A stretch of 64,000 nucleotides of DNA from Varroa destructor (GCF_002443255.2 NW_019211454.1:3072352-3136351), one strand, 5' to 3'. Positions 47,021 to 61,200 are shown, numbered from the stretch's first letter. The notes: generated from the sequence alone by a model not told the origin. Made by a program: numbers and translations.

Positions 47021-49286
47021 ATGCTGTATCATGGCATGGGGTATACGCTTATGTCGTATTGTATAGGCCTTTCAACAACAACATCACCGCCAGCCTCCAT
47101 CGTCATTGTGGTCGTCATCGACACGCATTGTGTACATATAGGCTATATTTGGCTGAGAATTCCAACCAGAACGAAAATTCTTCCAAATCAACGCTATAAT
47201 AAATAAGTCTCGCTAAAATTGTGTCACTTGAATAGTTAGAAAAGATATATATGTATATGAAAATGATGTTGTTTGACACAAACTATGTTTACACTGCATC
47301 GTGGAAAAGTTATTAAATTGTAACTTTTAGGGGAAATTGGCTGCGATCCGATGTTGCCCCTGCTATAAACCTATACAACTAATTTTTTTTTATTTCGACA
47401 CAAGTTAAATAAAATATGTTTAATGGTAAAGCAGGCGAAAACGATGAAGCGCGCGGATAGCGTTTAGAAGAAGCTTGTACGAGTGCAAGGATTACAAGCC
47501 TAGAAAAGATATGACACCATATCGTTTTCGAACTGCCAGAAGAACCAAGTGGATAAAGGATAATTTAGCCTATCCTAAACCTGTCTCCATCGTATTGTTT
47601 CTTTATTCAGCAACACTTGCGGTGTGGGACATGTCAATGGCGAGATTCAAATTAGCAATATCCCTGTTTTTGTTGGCCAAAAACTACTTTAATTCTTTAT
47701 GTGCACGTATTTGTAAACAGCTTTGCCCTTATATCAAACTCTTTGATATGATAATTGTAAGTTGAATTCAGTCGAAAAGGGAACGTCTTGGAGCATATCT
47801 TCGTGCGATCTTACACGAGGGCGAATACATTTTTGATGGCTCCAACCTAAACGAGAGCTTAAAGCCAGAATTCGAAAATCTCATCAGATCGCTCCTTCTT
47901 TGCTTTTTGCACAAAATACCTGCAGCGACACAATCTCAACCGTTGCTGTGGATGGGATATGATGGTAGAGCGCGCCCGAAATTTCGACGGTGTATGTAGA
48001 TTATTTTCAGCTAAGTACCAACCATTTTTTTCTACTTTCAGTCGTTTCTGTATCAACTTACCAAAAGTTATTTGATGTTTGAAGTGACTTAGCCGGTTCT
48101 TACACATCTAGTCTATCCTTATAGAGCAGTATATTAGCTATAACCGTGAATTCTACAAGGGCAAGTTCGAATACAGACTTCAAACGCAGACAGTTAATTT
48201 CAACACACTATTTCCCAATATTCGTTAGTGTCTCGTTTTTATTTCTGTTTTTTATTCTAGCATTTGTGCTAGGACTATTTTAGGGTCAATGCAAATTATG
48301 TCCAAAATATCTGTTTATATTTCACATTTGAAACTATATCATTTTTGTTGTCCGTTGTATTACTTACCATCCAAGTGACCCTGCTTTAATAGCATCACTT
48401 GACGATTTGATGAGCTGTGAGAAATTTAATTAGAACGCCTACATTTGACTATGCCCCAATATCTACAGAACTTAAAATCGAATTATGGATGCGACCTGAC
48501 AGATATATAGCATGGCTTAGATTGGCCATTTGTTAGCTGTCAAGTTGAGAAGCTTTTTTTCTTTAAGTTACGAAGGCCATTTGAAATGCAGCAACCTAAT
48601 CAGCAAAAATGGATATTTTGTCACCTTTTTTTTTCATAGGCAATTACACACCATGTAGGTGTGTATATACACACGATACACACCATAAATAGGTTGATGG
48701 CGAGGTAACTCGTTTAGACGATTCAAGTGAGACACGAGCGAGAAGTCCAACGAATAGATTCGAACGGACGAAGCGCCCGGCAGAAGTATGCGGATAACCT
48801 CAATTGCGTCTTTGAGAACCCATGAAAATGATGACATACTTAGATGCGGAATTTCGCGATCGAAATTTCGTTTGGGGAAGTCCTGAAGAGAGGTTTAGGT
48901 GCCGAGGCAAGTATTAAGGACGAGCGCACAGCCAGTACAACAGCCTTCCGAAAAAGCCAGAATTTTCTTGGAAGATGGCTGCAAACTAATTTTTAGGCTC
49001 GACTCTGACGCATCACGTTAAATGACGCGGTAGTTAACAAGAATAGGAATGCGAGGTTTGTGTCAAAAGATACACTGTTCTTTTGCTATCTTCAGGATAG
49101 TCATATCCTTATTTAATTTATGCAAAAAATGGCTACCAAGTAGAGCGATAGCCTATGGGCTAAGGTCTAAGCCGTTTTTAAATGTGTATAATATATTACA
49201 TGATATCTTGTAACAAACGACTGGTCGATTGTTGGTTCAAGGCTTTAGTAGACGATGTTCAGATCTGGTAAGCTTACAATAGTTAA

Positions 49287-49334
49287 CAGTATTGTCCTGA
49301 TAATGATGTCCTGATGATTCTGATAACAATACTG
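49287..49334. repeat. Inverted repeat, 9-bp arms
   Basis: CAGTATTGT and ACAATACTG are perfect reverse complements separated by 30 bases. The spacer itself contains repeated CCTGAT/TCTGAT motifs. It could be a small mobile-element footprint or a slippage product. Confidence 0.6.
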
Positions 49335-51928
49335 CTGGGTTAATATTTACACGATCCATGATTGACCGCTATTAATAGATTTCTATTGTATTACTGTGCA
49401 ATAGTTGATTGATGTCGAAGTGGATGGATAAACGCTTTAGTCGGACCCTGGAAAATACACTAGGAAGTGCCACTATTCTGCATAATGACTTTTTTTCCTA
49501 TCCGTGAAATCTTTCTGTATTTGAAGGGAAGTGCCGGAGAGTGACGGGCTGTCGTCAGTCTATCAGTCCATGTTAATATTAGGCACCCATTAAAACAATA
49601 AATGTTATTTTATACAATGAATTAACCTAGAGCTAAACACTGGGTATAATCTGTTTATCTATTGTATTGTAACGTACTGTTCACTTGAAATATGGTCCGC
49701 TTAATACATTTTATCTGCCACGCAGCCAAGAAACATTAATTCCCTAACCCACTGCCCAGTGGAAACGAAACACCCCGTATATATAACACTGAATGAATAG
49801 TTAAAACTATGTAACATTTTCTGTCCTATGCAAATGGAACATAGGAAAGAGGCTTCTTGATAAGAAACTTCTAAAGCTGCTTTTCAAATTCGCAAAATAT
49901 TGACACCTTTCAATTGTTAGTTTGTATGCACGTCAACAACAGATAACTGTCATGTGTCAATCGAGGCCTGAGACTGATAGGAGAACGACCAACCTGTTCC
50001 TGATTGTAACAGAGTGAGAAAGCAATCCTACCGAAGTAACTTTTATTTTAACGTGTGCTAAAGAGATCAGAGCCCATAATAGTCGAGAAAAAAATGTACA
50101 CTTAATATTTTTAATGGCATTACATATTTTAATAGATAGATTGATGTTTTGTGTGTTTCCGCTTGGGGCACAAGTAGGGAATCTCGCCCCGTGCATAATA
50201 ATTAACACACTAATCGAGTGTGCACTTTTTAAAGGTCTTGTATAAACAATCAGCCGATGATCGCAAGGTTGCGCTGCAACAAAGGGGTTACGTCTGGCTA
50301 ATCTGAAAATCCCATGCAAACCCTATGACGAATTCGCGGTTTATGAATGATACCTTGCACAGTCATGATCGACATTGTACTGATAATAAGACCTTATATA
50401 GTTAGTATATTACGTAGTTTTATTATTACAGGATCTATTACTATTAAATTAACGCTGGATCTAATGATCTCCAAATGTACTTTGAAAACAAGCTCTCTGA
50501 TAAGGTTTTCATTAACGGTCTTTATTCAAGCCGTGTATTCATTTCCTGTTCGATGCACGTTAGGAATTGACGATACATGGCCTCAACGGCTCTGGCAACG
50601 AAGGCCATTTGATCTCGATTATTGGTGTTACTTATTTTAGGTTTGTTGTCGCTATCCTTAGGCTAAGCCTAGCTCATGCATAAGTTCGGTTCTCGGCTTC
50701 TCTGTATTATTCAGACTTTTCACTGTTTAGGAAAAGGCTTACGGATTGATTGGAAAAAAATCGGCACATACCACAGCTTTTTGTTTCATTTTTCTTTTCT
50801 ATAAATCTCTTTGCTATCTGGTTGCTGCCTGTTAACAATAAAATATACTGTTTCTACAATTTAACTATGAAATAAATGGCGTGCCAAGCCTTAACGGCTT
50901 AGATGCGAATGATTCGACGTTTCCACGCCAGACCATTTGAAGCAATATTATAGGTTTCATTATTTCAAAGTATGAACTAACAATTAATACATGTGTAAAA
51001 AAAGGTATCCGTTTTTCAAAGTTCGCATTCTTTAGCAGCGATGGGCTTTCAAAGAAAGCTGACCGTTTGAGCTCTTCGATATCTAGCTGATCTTCTAAAA
51101 TGTCCTCCTGTTTCTTAATCTGCTAATAGACTTCTACATGTCCCATATAATTAACTATTTCTATTCGCAAATCGATGATAAGGAGCCGCTTACAAGTACC
51201 CGGTGTAATAAACTCCTAGGAAAAGACCTCAATGCTAGCATATGTTATTTGTGCACTGTGGCAGGCTTGGCGCGAAAATTTAAAGTCAGTTGAACCTATT
51301 TCTGCCTTTAAATTAGCTGAATGTGATTAGCATTTGTATCCGTCAACCGGTAAGTACCGACACATGTTTCTCGAACGGTGATTAACAAGTAAATGACCTT
51401 AAGCAGACGAATAATCAGCTTGAGAAAATTGACGCTGCATGGCGAAATATTTCTAATTAAGGAACGTTGTAAATTCCCCAATTATTATTGAATGTACACA
51501 AAGATAGAAGTAGACAAGAACATTTAAATAATATACTGAACGTTTCAAATATCAGAATATTGAAATATTGGCGACTGCAAGAACCTTAAACGATGAAAAT
51601 CATATAGATCAGAGGAATCCATATGTTACCCCCTAACGCTGTACGGGCAAAGACTTCGATGTCATGTGAGGGTGCCTATATTGCTTTTGCAATTATGCTG
51701 ATCTGATCTTGCCGTTTTCCGATTTCGAAAGGAGAAAATTGCATTAATTATGCATATTCAACTGCTTCGAGACGAGATCAATTCGTATGAGAAAAGTGAC
51801 AAAATTTTCTAGCAATTTCAATTCCTTCTCTCGACAGTCTGGAACTAAACAAGCCCGAACTACACGTCCAGTAGAAACTCGACCACGTTCTAGCTAGCGT
51901 GCAAATCTAGCTTATACTAAAAGTAAAT

Positions 51929-51945
51929 AAAAAAAAAAAAAAAAA
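51929..51945. repeat. Poly(A) tract
   Basis: An A run of about 17. No retroposed body is recognised upstream. Confidence 0.9.
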
Positions 51946-52582
51946 CAGTTCCCATTTGAAAATGTCACTTCTGTTTATTAGCAAATAAACAATTATACTG
52001 TAAATGAAAACATCGTCAAGGCCAGCAAGCTGATTGCCCACCACAGTACGGCTTGTCGTATCTTCCATGGACTATTATCGTAAGCAGATGTTAAATATAA
52101 TTTACGGTTTTTATGACGTCTACCTTTTACGCTGCACACATATTTGACGACTGAATAACACTGCATGATATTTGTAACTAGCAGCTCCTTGTAGATCAAG
52201 CCCATTTAAGAGGAATCACCATGAGTCGAGTATTTTCGTTTGACTACGGCGGTACGCGACGGATGCGGCGTCCAGGTCCCTCATTGCTAGCAAAAATGAA
52301 CAAACGGCATGCCTTGAAACAATAATAATGCCCACTCAACTCTGGCTGCCATGACCTTTGACTGACAGACAGACGAAATCACAGTAGCATAGCATGGTAC
52401 GACATGTTTGTGTCATGTGCGACAGACAGGCAACATCTGGTAAAAGAGAACGAGCTACATAGAGTAGTACTGAGGCAGGATGCAGATGTAACGTTCGTTT
52501 GGCCAACAGTGCGCAACGAAGATAAGCTCGAACACTCACGCAAAAATCATATGCGCGCATAGGTTACACACAGTTCAAGTTA

Positions 52583-52966
52583 TTAAACAGTCAGCCTCAA
52601 GTTATTCTTGTAGGGAAACTGACAGGGTCGATCGGGCGAGCAATGATAACAGTGGTCGTTCAAGCAAGCAAACAGGGCGGCGAAGAACAATGCAAAGATG
52701 CCATAGCGGTATTGTACACCGTATAAAAACAAGGCCACGCATTGCTTCAAAATCTGTACGTAGCCGTGACACTGCATGCGTTCATCCATACCGACGCTAT
52801 GGTTTTGAGAGTTCTCGTTTGACTCACGGACACAGATTTGGGTAATCTCCATTACGTGCAGGTGTGACGAAGTACGAGCTATGTCTTTGGCTATAAAAAG
52901 GAAAGCTACATCTTTTTTTTTTTCATATATACGTTGTAGTCGTTTGCGCACACCTAGGACACTCAT
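52583..52966 (-). CDS. Candidate ORF, 128 residues, possible membrane protein
   Basis: This is part of the longest open frame in the window. The first ATG with a good context (CAGGATG, A at -3) is at 52966; the frame also extends upstream to 53041 without an ATG. The N-terminal half is basic and polar (MSVLGVRKRLQRIYEKKKDV) with a Lys run from a T13 tract. A hydrophobic stretch follows (YGIFALFFAALFACL), then a Cys/His group (NDHCYHCSPDRPC). One such frame is expected by chance in this window, and no family is recognised. Confidence 0.25.
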   Translation of the reverse strand: MSVLGVRKRLQRIYEKKKDVAFLFIAKDIARTSSHLHVMEITQICVRESNENSQNHSVGMDERMQCHGYVQILKQCVALFLYGVQYRYGIFALFFAALFACLNDHCYHCSPDRPCQFPYKNNLRLTV

Positions 52967-53499
52967 CCTGCAGCTATGTAGGATCCAGTTAGAACTGTGG
53001 AAGAGTGGCTCACTATGCCTTGTTTTTGCCCTAATCAGCAATAGCGCATAGTTGCCTGCGGAAACAACTAACCAGATCTATTTGGGCTTATCGTCACATC
53101 AGTCTGTAGGTAAGGCAACAGCTACAGCACACAAGCTGCCGTAGATAACACGTATAATGTTCTGCTAGCTTTTTACACAGTCATCCAAGTTTGTTTACAG
53201 AATCAAAAAACCGACGCTCTTGCAATGTCTTAAACAAGGTTCGTGAAGAAACGACGACGATGTCATTGGGCCTACTAGGACAGAAAAAGGTCGAGAGCGG
53301 AGGATCCTCTGTGTTTGTAGCTTGTAGGTGAAGCCCATCGATACAGAGTACGTTGGGTTCTGCTATTGTGCACATGCATTATCTATGTTAGACTGATTTC
53401 TCTTCCGTTAAACACTTTTTCCAGTAAAATCTCAATATAGATCTTCATCATAATCCATCTATCAGCAGAATGACCAGGCTGTGGAAGGCCGCTCTACGA

Positions 53500-53530
53500 A
53501 TCCCTAATATATGTTGTATACATTAGGGAT
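53500..53530. repeat. Short hairpin
   Basis: ATCCCTAAT and ATTAGGGAT pair perfectly. One A-C mismatch and a further TAT/ATA pairing leave a small loop. It has no U-rich tail and no adjoining gene, so no terminator role is inferred. Confidence 0.65.
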
Positions 53531-53925
53531 AGAAGCTCGGAAGCTTAGTAGTAGAATACATCGATGACTAATGGCAAAATATAGTATTACAATTGTATTT
53601 ATTGACCTCTGTCAAGTGTTAATAATCCGAGTAATCTATATTTGCGTTCTACGCGTGATCATTTCTCTGTGTAACTATTATTATGACAACAGCCAACGGT
53701 CGTCTAACGTCAGGCCGGCATCTTCGTTAAGACGAGATCTAGTTATAAGAAGCAGATATGGCATCGCGTTCCGGTGGTAGTATCTTTAGTGATGAAACGG
53801 CGTATCGACAGGTAAAAACCCCAGATTAAAGCACAAATGTGCCGATTTAAATAGCAAGGATAACGTGACGACGATAATCAAATAATAGGTGACGTACGCT
53901 TAGAAGAGTCGCAAATCAATCCTAC

Positions 53926-54264
53926 ATGGCATGCGAATCGGAAATTGAAGAAGGGATTTTGTTTGACGCAGAAACTAAAAAACAGGTTTGTAAAAATATT
54001 ACAGATGCAAAACTTTTTTTGAGTCCGGGATTACGTTCCCGAACTCGGATGGGCTTAAGATTCCCCAGTAACCAAGGCGACAAGCTGCCTCCCTCCGGAC
54101 TCAAGGTCTGCCGGGTTATATCCGCTGAACTACTACCTTGGTTAAATAAGTTCTACATAGGAGCTGCAATAGAAGTAGCGAAAACAGCGTCAGTTCAGCT
54201 TGAGGCGTCTGGCGCTATAGATCCCTTCCCTTATCGGTCAGGTTTTGTTCATTTCAATCGTTAA
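53926..54264 (+). CDS. Candidate ORF, 112 residues, unknown product
   Basis: An ATG-to-TAA frame with unusually protein-like composition for this window. The N-terminus is acidic (MACESEIEEGILFDAETKKQ). The middle is basic and Pro/Gly-containing (RSRTRMGLRFPSNQGDKLPP). The C-terminal third is Ala-rich and possibly helical (IGAAIEVAKTASVQLEASGA). It has +4 G but T at -3. The intact frame uses no splice sites. Glu, Asp, Lys and Ala are over-represented compared with neighbouring chance frames. I recognise no family. Of the single-exon ORFs here I consider this the most credible. Confidence 0.33.
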   Translation: MACESEIEEGILFDAETKKQVCKNITDAKLFLSPGLRSRTRMGLRFPSNQGDKLPPSGLKVCRVISAELLPWLNKFYIGAAIEVAKTASVQLEASGAIDPFPYRSGFVHFNR

Positions 54265-57174
54265 AGATAATCAGTACTTGTAATCGATAATCAAAAAGCT
54301 GTCCGAAAGAAAATATCGAAATGGATTGATTATACTCGTTCGTTCAAAATTGTACTTATTATTGCACTTAATGGGGCTATTTTTATATTTGCTGGGCATT
54401 GATAGTCAATACCAGCAACCACAAGACTCATCAATCTAAGTTCTAACGATGCGACATTGATTCTTCTAATGAAACCAGGCTACTGTATACAAGTTCCATA
54501 TAAGTTTTTTTTAAATGACAATATTGCTAATTCTTTGAATATCAATGTAACAATCCAGAACTAAGAGATAGAGTTAGGTAAGAGCGAATCGAATGCTGCC
54601 GTATCGTTACCTAGTGGTGTTTGCCCGATGTGGCGAGCACCCCTATTTGCAAAGAGGTGGATTCAGCGTGATTATTCCGTAAGTAGCCCCCAAACAAAAA
54701 GTTGTTTGTATGAGTACGTTTCACTATATACTCAGTTGCCCCGGATGTGTATTCAGCTTGCCCCAGACTGCGATTAATCATAGATGTGTGCATGGTCTAA
54801 ATTCAGGGGTAATTATAACTGGTACCTTGCACAATTCGCTATGAAGAAACCGCATTAATATATCACGTTTTTATTTCATCTATTCGTAGATTTTTTGGAT
54901 TTAAATTTACGAATATAGGCACTTTCAGGGGACACTCAGACAGCTGTAGGTATGTTTCGAGCTTAAACACTGTCTCATTCCTTCATCTTTTAATGGCGAC
55001 TCAGTGGGTACAACTTCTAGTACTAGTGCAAAAGGCATGATAGATTTTTATAAATAAGTTAATAGTGAAGTGACTATCTTTAAAAGATAACAGATTCTAA
55101 TTGATGGATTCCATTGGTTGGGTGGCAGCTGGTCCAATTATCGAACGGGATAAATGGTTTAGCATTTGAGAGTTGGGGTTTTAAGTAGCTATTCTAACCG
55201 TGGTCCTTGTGTCGACATGCCTGTGAATTTCACCCTAGGTTTCTCTGACGACGTTGACCAAATCGATTTTGTTCTTTAGGTTGGTTTAGGTCTGTTCTTC
55301 TACATTGCTAAGGATGAACAAACTATCGGTAAATGGTTATCATTAAGCAGCTCATAGAACCTACTAGTTCTATGAATAGATACGTTTATATTTATGAAGA
55401 TACCAAGCTTGAAAATAGTAACGACATCTAATAGGAATCTTTCTGTTATTATCTTTCATTTTTGAAACTGAGATATACAATTGTTAACTAAATTCTGTCA
55501 CGTTTTTGTTTGATATTTGCCTGTCCTAACTCGACGTTTTACGCTTGAAACCTTTACCTTTGTCTTCCAAACACCGACGCACAAAATGTTACTCAGATTC
55601 TAGGCCCCAAAGACGGGTGCAGCACCCAACGGGCTAGCAAGATTTTAGGCACCTTTTATATGAAAACCAACCAAGGTAACCCGATTACAACGATACCGAC
55701 CCAATAAGAAATGGTACTGTTGAAAAGTGGCCGTTCGCTAAAAGTAACAGCTTCTCCCTATAAAACAGACATTTTTCACTTTTTCAGAGTCAATAAGGAT
55801 TAGGCCAAGGTGCCTTTTAAAGGAAGATGATGCCATGTAAGCCTATATTTCTTAGCTATGAAGTGCTTATTGTACATGGAACAGATACTCTAGGTTGTTT
55901 TCGCAGCCTTTTGGACAAAAAAATTATGCCACCAATTCAGTTAGCTTTCAATTGACGTTTCCGGAGCTAGTAGTCAGAGTAAATTTTTGTGACGGAATCA
56001 AACGGAACGATGCCAACAGCCATGCTATACCCTAAAGAAAAAGTTTCTCAACAGTAAATAACATTAGCAAACTACAATTTGGTAAAGGAAAGCGTCCAAC
56101 CAAGACGCGATAGGATTTAGTTAACAACTCAATATTTGTCAAGCTATCAACATCTAGACATTTTTTTCGTATTTGTCAATGACAAGTTTCCAGACTGTTA
56201 CAGTCTTTATCACAATTACCCCGCCATTTCGACGCCGCTGTCGTAAGAACCAATCGAAATGAGTAGAGCTAAGAGTGTCAGTGTTGCCTTCCGTAGGTAC
56301 TGACACACCACAAATACAGGCCTGCGAATCAGGACAAATAGATATAATTGGATAAAATCTGCGTAAAGACAGACGCGCCCGATTCCATCAATTGTAATGT
56401 CGCGATCTCGAATTTACCGTAAGTTATCCCTAAAATGTGGCCAAATTTCTGAAACCATCGAGTTCAAGTCTTCATAATCACCTCTCTTTACAGCTTAAGA
56501 GACCGACATAAAGGCTTTGCTACTGGTATTAGTTAAGATTTCTCTAAGGATACGGCAAAGTAACCCTATGAGCAGCAGCTGTAGCCCCTATGCCTTTTCT
56601 TGTCCTTTTCCACGAATCTTATGTGCACGTGTAGTACAGTTCAGTCTTACCCGGCCGGCATCTGCGTTACTGGACGTTACCATGACACTGCACTTAAAAG
56701 TATATATTAGCTACGGCATTAAATACATTTCGCAACGTTTAACCAAATTCGTAGTTTACCAACTAATCCTGAAGCATTGACAAAGGAAAAGAGAAGCGAT
56801 AAACTCAGTGACCGCTTATGCAGTGATTGTGAACGGGTTAGGTAAATCAATAGGACCTAAATAGATCCTGACTGTGAGGATTCTGTTGAATTGCTCTAGT
56901 TGCGTGTCACGGTATCCTTTTGAAAGTAGCCAGAAGCGTTATCAGGTCCGTCGAGATTTATTGAACGACCCAACGCAAATACAGATTTAATATAGTCAAA
57001 TAGGATTTCGGGCAACGTTGCATGGCCTTTAGTCAAGTAGTTTCAATGTACAAACGTTATTGTGTTATTATTGTATGAAAGCTATTGTGTGGTGTGGATT
57101 AATAGTTGATTCATGCTCGAAGGCGCCTGCTCAAAGCGTGCGATGTTTTTTGTATAGCGTCGTTTGAAGGCCAT

Positions 57175-57222
57175 GCCACGTGTCAAGACAATATGGCTAT
57201 ATATGCTCTCTTGACAAGTGGC
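57175..57222. repeat. Hairpin with 14-bp arms, contains an E-box
   Basis: GCCACGTGTCAAGA and TCTTGACAAGTGGC are reverse complements with one mismatch, enclosing a 20-base loop. The left arm contains CACGTG. Arms of this length are rarely due to chance. It could be a pre-miRNA-like stem, a MITE remnant, or a folded regulatory site, and I cannot decide between them. Confidence 0.65.
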
Positions 57223-58267
57223 GGTACACGCGCGTGTATCGTTGTTTACTTTCAGTAATTTTCTGTTATGGATATTGTATCTAAGCTACGAGTGGAAGCG
57301 AGCTACTTGATGTCTCTCAAGGATTCAACCATATAATACATATTTTTCACGCACACTTACGGAACAGTCTGTGTAGTATGTTATTAAGTGCTACTGTTTT
57401 AATAGAGGCCATTCATATGTGATTACTTTTTCCAAGAATTCCTTTATTGAGTATTTTGTTTACACAAATTTTTTTAATTTACTAGAGATAAATTCACGTA
57501 AATTGTCGAGCTGCCTCCAGTCAATTTGTCAGAATATGGAGGAACGAATCTCTGCACCAGTATACGATGAAGTACATAACGGTCTAATGATACGCAATAG
57601 AGTCCGTACTTTTATGTAGTAAAAGGAGGACATGCGTGTGAGCATGTTAACAAGCTAACAAAAAGACGTAACAGTACGAAATTGGATTATATTGAAACGT
57701 ACAAAACTGTTAGCCATCGTTATATTGTGCTTCAACATATACGAGAGGGGCATATAATTCAATGACAATAGGTATACGTATATGTTAAGCAAAATTGCGA
57801 TGCAGTCCAAATTGCCCCTTTGGCAAACCCGCTATTACCTTGTAACCAATCAGAAATGAGGTTGGTAATACAGTTCACTTTCATTAACACTAAATTAGCC
57901 AACAGGCACACGAAACGTGACAAATAATAATGTTTACCAATAGTAATTGTCTGTCTATTCGGTTTCTTTTCTCTTCTTTTTCTTTATTTACAAATCGTGC
58001 ATAATGATCCGCTAACGATGTGGAATTCCCACCCTCGGACCACTGGGTGACTGAATGCACATTGTCACATTATCATAAGCGACCATTGTAGCAAGTGTCT
58101 GGCAGCCGATTAGATAACATTGTGCCAATAGCTTTTCCACTAAGATTTGCTTTTAGAACAAAACGAAAGCTGACTGACAAGTTACAGGAGACGAATACGT
58201 GTTCCCCTGGCGAGAAAATTGATTTCAGCCTTTGCAGCGATGACAGATAGAAGATGGGCAGCGCATC

Positions 58268-58288
58268 AAAAAAAAAAAAAAAAAAAAA
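58268..58288. repeat. Poly(A) tract
   Basis: An A21 run. No adjacent retroposon body is recognised. Confidence 0.9.
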
Positions 58289-61200
58289 CGGAAAACGTTT
58301 TTGTCTGCTTCATAATTACGTATTGGTAGTTTGAATAAAACTCTTCAACATTTCTTGGCCCTTCTACAACCTATAGCCCGCAGATGTACAGAATTTCGAG
58401 GTAACTTTTACTGCTTGGAGTTCTTGTCTCCTATCCAACACCGTGACACACTTTACCCAAACTCAAATGAAAACAACCGGCTATAGTGAAAAATAACATA
58501 TGTTTTAATGTAGTTTTTTGCTTCTAGTCAAATGTATCAATTGGCCAAAGTGGCTATACAATCGAAAGACAACGCCATAAGTGATATCCATTGTGTACGG
58601 TTCGACGGCCCAATCATCGGCCGTCAAATTAAGATGTTCTGTACGTCATTTTTACAACATCAATGAGACCGTTTCAGCCTTTTCACGAACACTTCTCCGT
58701 TCGATCTGTGATACTTTTTTTTACTGCGGTGGCCACTTGATCTGTGCTACATTTATGTTAGTACACTACATCGCCAACTTAGCTATATATGTCGATGTAA
58801 TGCAACGACTTCGGTCAGATCCTGCCCGGAAAATAACCATCGTGAATAGTTAGAGCAGAAATTAAATCGCTAGTGCCACCCATCCCTCACTTCAGAATAG
58901 AATCACATAATTATAATTTCGGTGACAGCGGCATTCATTTCCTGATACTGACTTCACAAGCCCAAGTTTCTTTGCTTCTTTCCCAGTTTCGGAACTTTGT
59001 CTGATCACGACTCACAATGCTGATAGTTCTGGATACGTATGAATATATATTTATGCATAGATGCATAGTCAGATCCCTGAGGAACTCCAAGGACCTCCGA
59101 TGGAGCCATTTAAACGTCATGATTATTCCCGCAAGACAGAGCTTACATGCTGCACATCTTCTAAAGTATTAATAATATTAGGGCTCAAGCAGAGGGGCGG
59201 CTGTTGACTTCTGAGTGGGCATGTTTACAGTATATTGTGGTAGCATACGTGGATGTATCGTCAGACTTTGGGCTGGAACAAAATCATACAGATGAGCGTA
59301 TTGTCCTTTGTTATTTGTTTACTTGTCTTAAATTATAGATAGATCATCAAGGCAAACAATACAAGGACGCGATTTTTAAACGTTTGGATTCCTTGAAAAA
59401 TGTCGTGTTGTACTTTAGGCCTCTCTTAATCAAGGGGTTGAAATAGTTAGCTAATTAATGCATCAATACTGATGTTGTAATGAGCAAATCTGTCACAAAT
59501 ATAGCTGTCGCCAACTAAAACGGTTGAGTTGTGTAGCGAAACATAACTTTCACATACAAGCAAAATGTTGTTGAATGTTTTTTTTTTTCTCTAAAAGCGA
59601 ATCGGTACCCACATACACATATCTATTCAGTGACAAAGCCTAACCTCGAAAACCAAATTATTCCAGCAAACAAGCAGGAAAACAGAGGATTTCAGTGTCC
59701 GAAACATGGCGCTTCCAATCGAATCCAAGATAGCTGAATCGCGCAATGAAGGTCCAGATGATCGACGACGAATGATGGATGGCGCTATATGCAATTGTTT
59801 CTGTGACTGCGGCGCCACGAACGTTTCATTGTCTCTGGTCGTTTAGCGATAGAAAGCTCCGGTCCTCGCCCTTCCCTAACTCCGAGGTCCTTCTTTCCGA
59901 TATTTTCGTACCGTCGCTGACAGCGAGAAATAACGGACACTCCAGCAACATGTAGGCTGTGACTATCGCCGGCCGTTCTCCCTAGCCTTCATCGTTGCGT
60001 TGAATCAAGCCCTTTCGTATGCACAGAGCTCGCAAAAGCTTTTGACATCGATCAGACGGATCTTACACAACGGCTTCTTAGAAAGGAACGCTACAGGGAG
60101 GGGAGGTTTTGTGGATGGTAGCACTGTCAGAATTAACTGAGGCTACGTACCCCCTAATGCGAACGTTAATCCCGCAAAGGCCACGCCGTTAATACAGAAG
60201 GCATTCACGTGTCCGGTGGAAGATGTGAACTGGGTACTGCCTTAAATCACCCCAGTGAGTCGTGTAGAGGAATTATAAGCTCTAAAATGTTTAAATAACA
60301 CTGAGTTACCTGTCGTTCGCTACGTTATTTATGTCATATTAGGATCGTTGTACCGTTTTACTTACCTTCAATTTTCACTGTTGAGTTATTATCTATAACC
60401 CGAAAAATGTGAATTTCATTAAAAACCAGCCTCTCAACTTCACTGCGGTCCTCGTATTATTTTAAATACCACCGATACTAAAAAGCAGTGCTACTACTAT
60501 TATCAGGGATAATTGGCCATCGTGTAAAACCAAACAATACCCCGAAGCCATTGTCTAGTGCTGATCAACACATCTTCAAGAAAATATAAAGAAATGCAAC
60601 AACGTCCGGTACATTTATTTTCACATAAACGAACCCGACTTCTCTCAAGCTGCCATTCTACACTGAAGATTTTTGATACAGCTTCTAATATCAGCGTGTG
60701 GTTTATTGTTCAGGACAGAGACCCTAGCGACCCTGTCTTTATCGTCGTTGATGTAGTCCCGATAGAGAGTGACTAACTATGAGTTCAATGACTTCGAGCG
60801 CGGGAATGATGCCCTGTGCAAGTCATGACACTCTTTTTGTGCTTGCTCACCATAGCCACCACAGGCACAAAACGCGTCGCTCTCCACAATCGGTGGACGC
60901 ACAGCCTATCTATCCATACATACACCGGCTTGTACGAAAACGCGCACAGACGAAAGTAATGGTGATCGCCCGTGATCTCTCCTTTTTTAGCCCGTACAGG
61001 TCTGACCAATCTCCGAGGCTGCGTTGCAATGTACGTTCTCCTAACGATAGCTATCGCAGCTAGCCCCCCAAACTCCTGTCGTCTGCTAAGTATTATTCCG
61101 ATATCAGTATCAATCAAGTGACCAACCAGTTGATCAGTAGTTCCAATATAACAGATCACCAATGAATCCAGAATTTTAAATTGCTTAGTTGTTGTGTGTT

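Larger units (their letters stand above)
45220..52582. other. No supported gene; simple repeats and a tRNA-like relic
   Basis: Frames in this block are short, and those near 46508-46912 are driven by GGGA and ATCG repeats. A C9 run lies at 45722-45730, and a tandem TGCATTGGG copy lies near 45826. A strong donor-like sequence (CAACCG before GTAAGT) sits at 51350, but stops in all frames just upstream leave room only for a tiny exon. Confidence 0.45.

Noticed and set aside
49141..49250. tRNA-like A box and a GGTTCAAGGCT B-box-like string
   Set aside because: Spacing and stems do not fit a tRNA, and the boxes are too degenerate to claim a SINE.
50347..50640. 97-codon hydrophobic plus-strand ORF
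   Set aside because: Ile/Leu/Ser-rich composition is what AT-rich random frames give; no other support.
60181..60257. Possible exon ending CCCCA before GTGAGT
   Set aside because: Only 28 open codons and a poor acceptor with no pyrimidine tract.
60779..61162. Overlapping frames on both strands of 94 and 125 codons
   Set aside because: The stretch is GC-richer so stops are fewer; neither strand shows splice sites or a recognisable protein.
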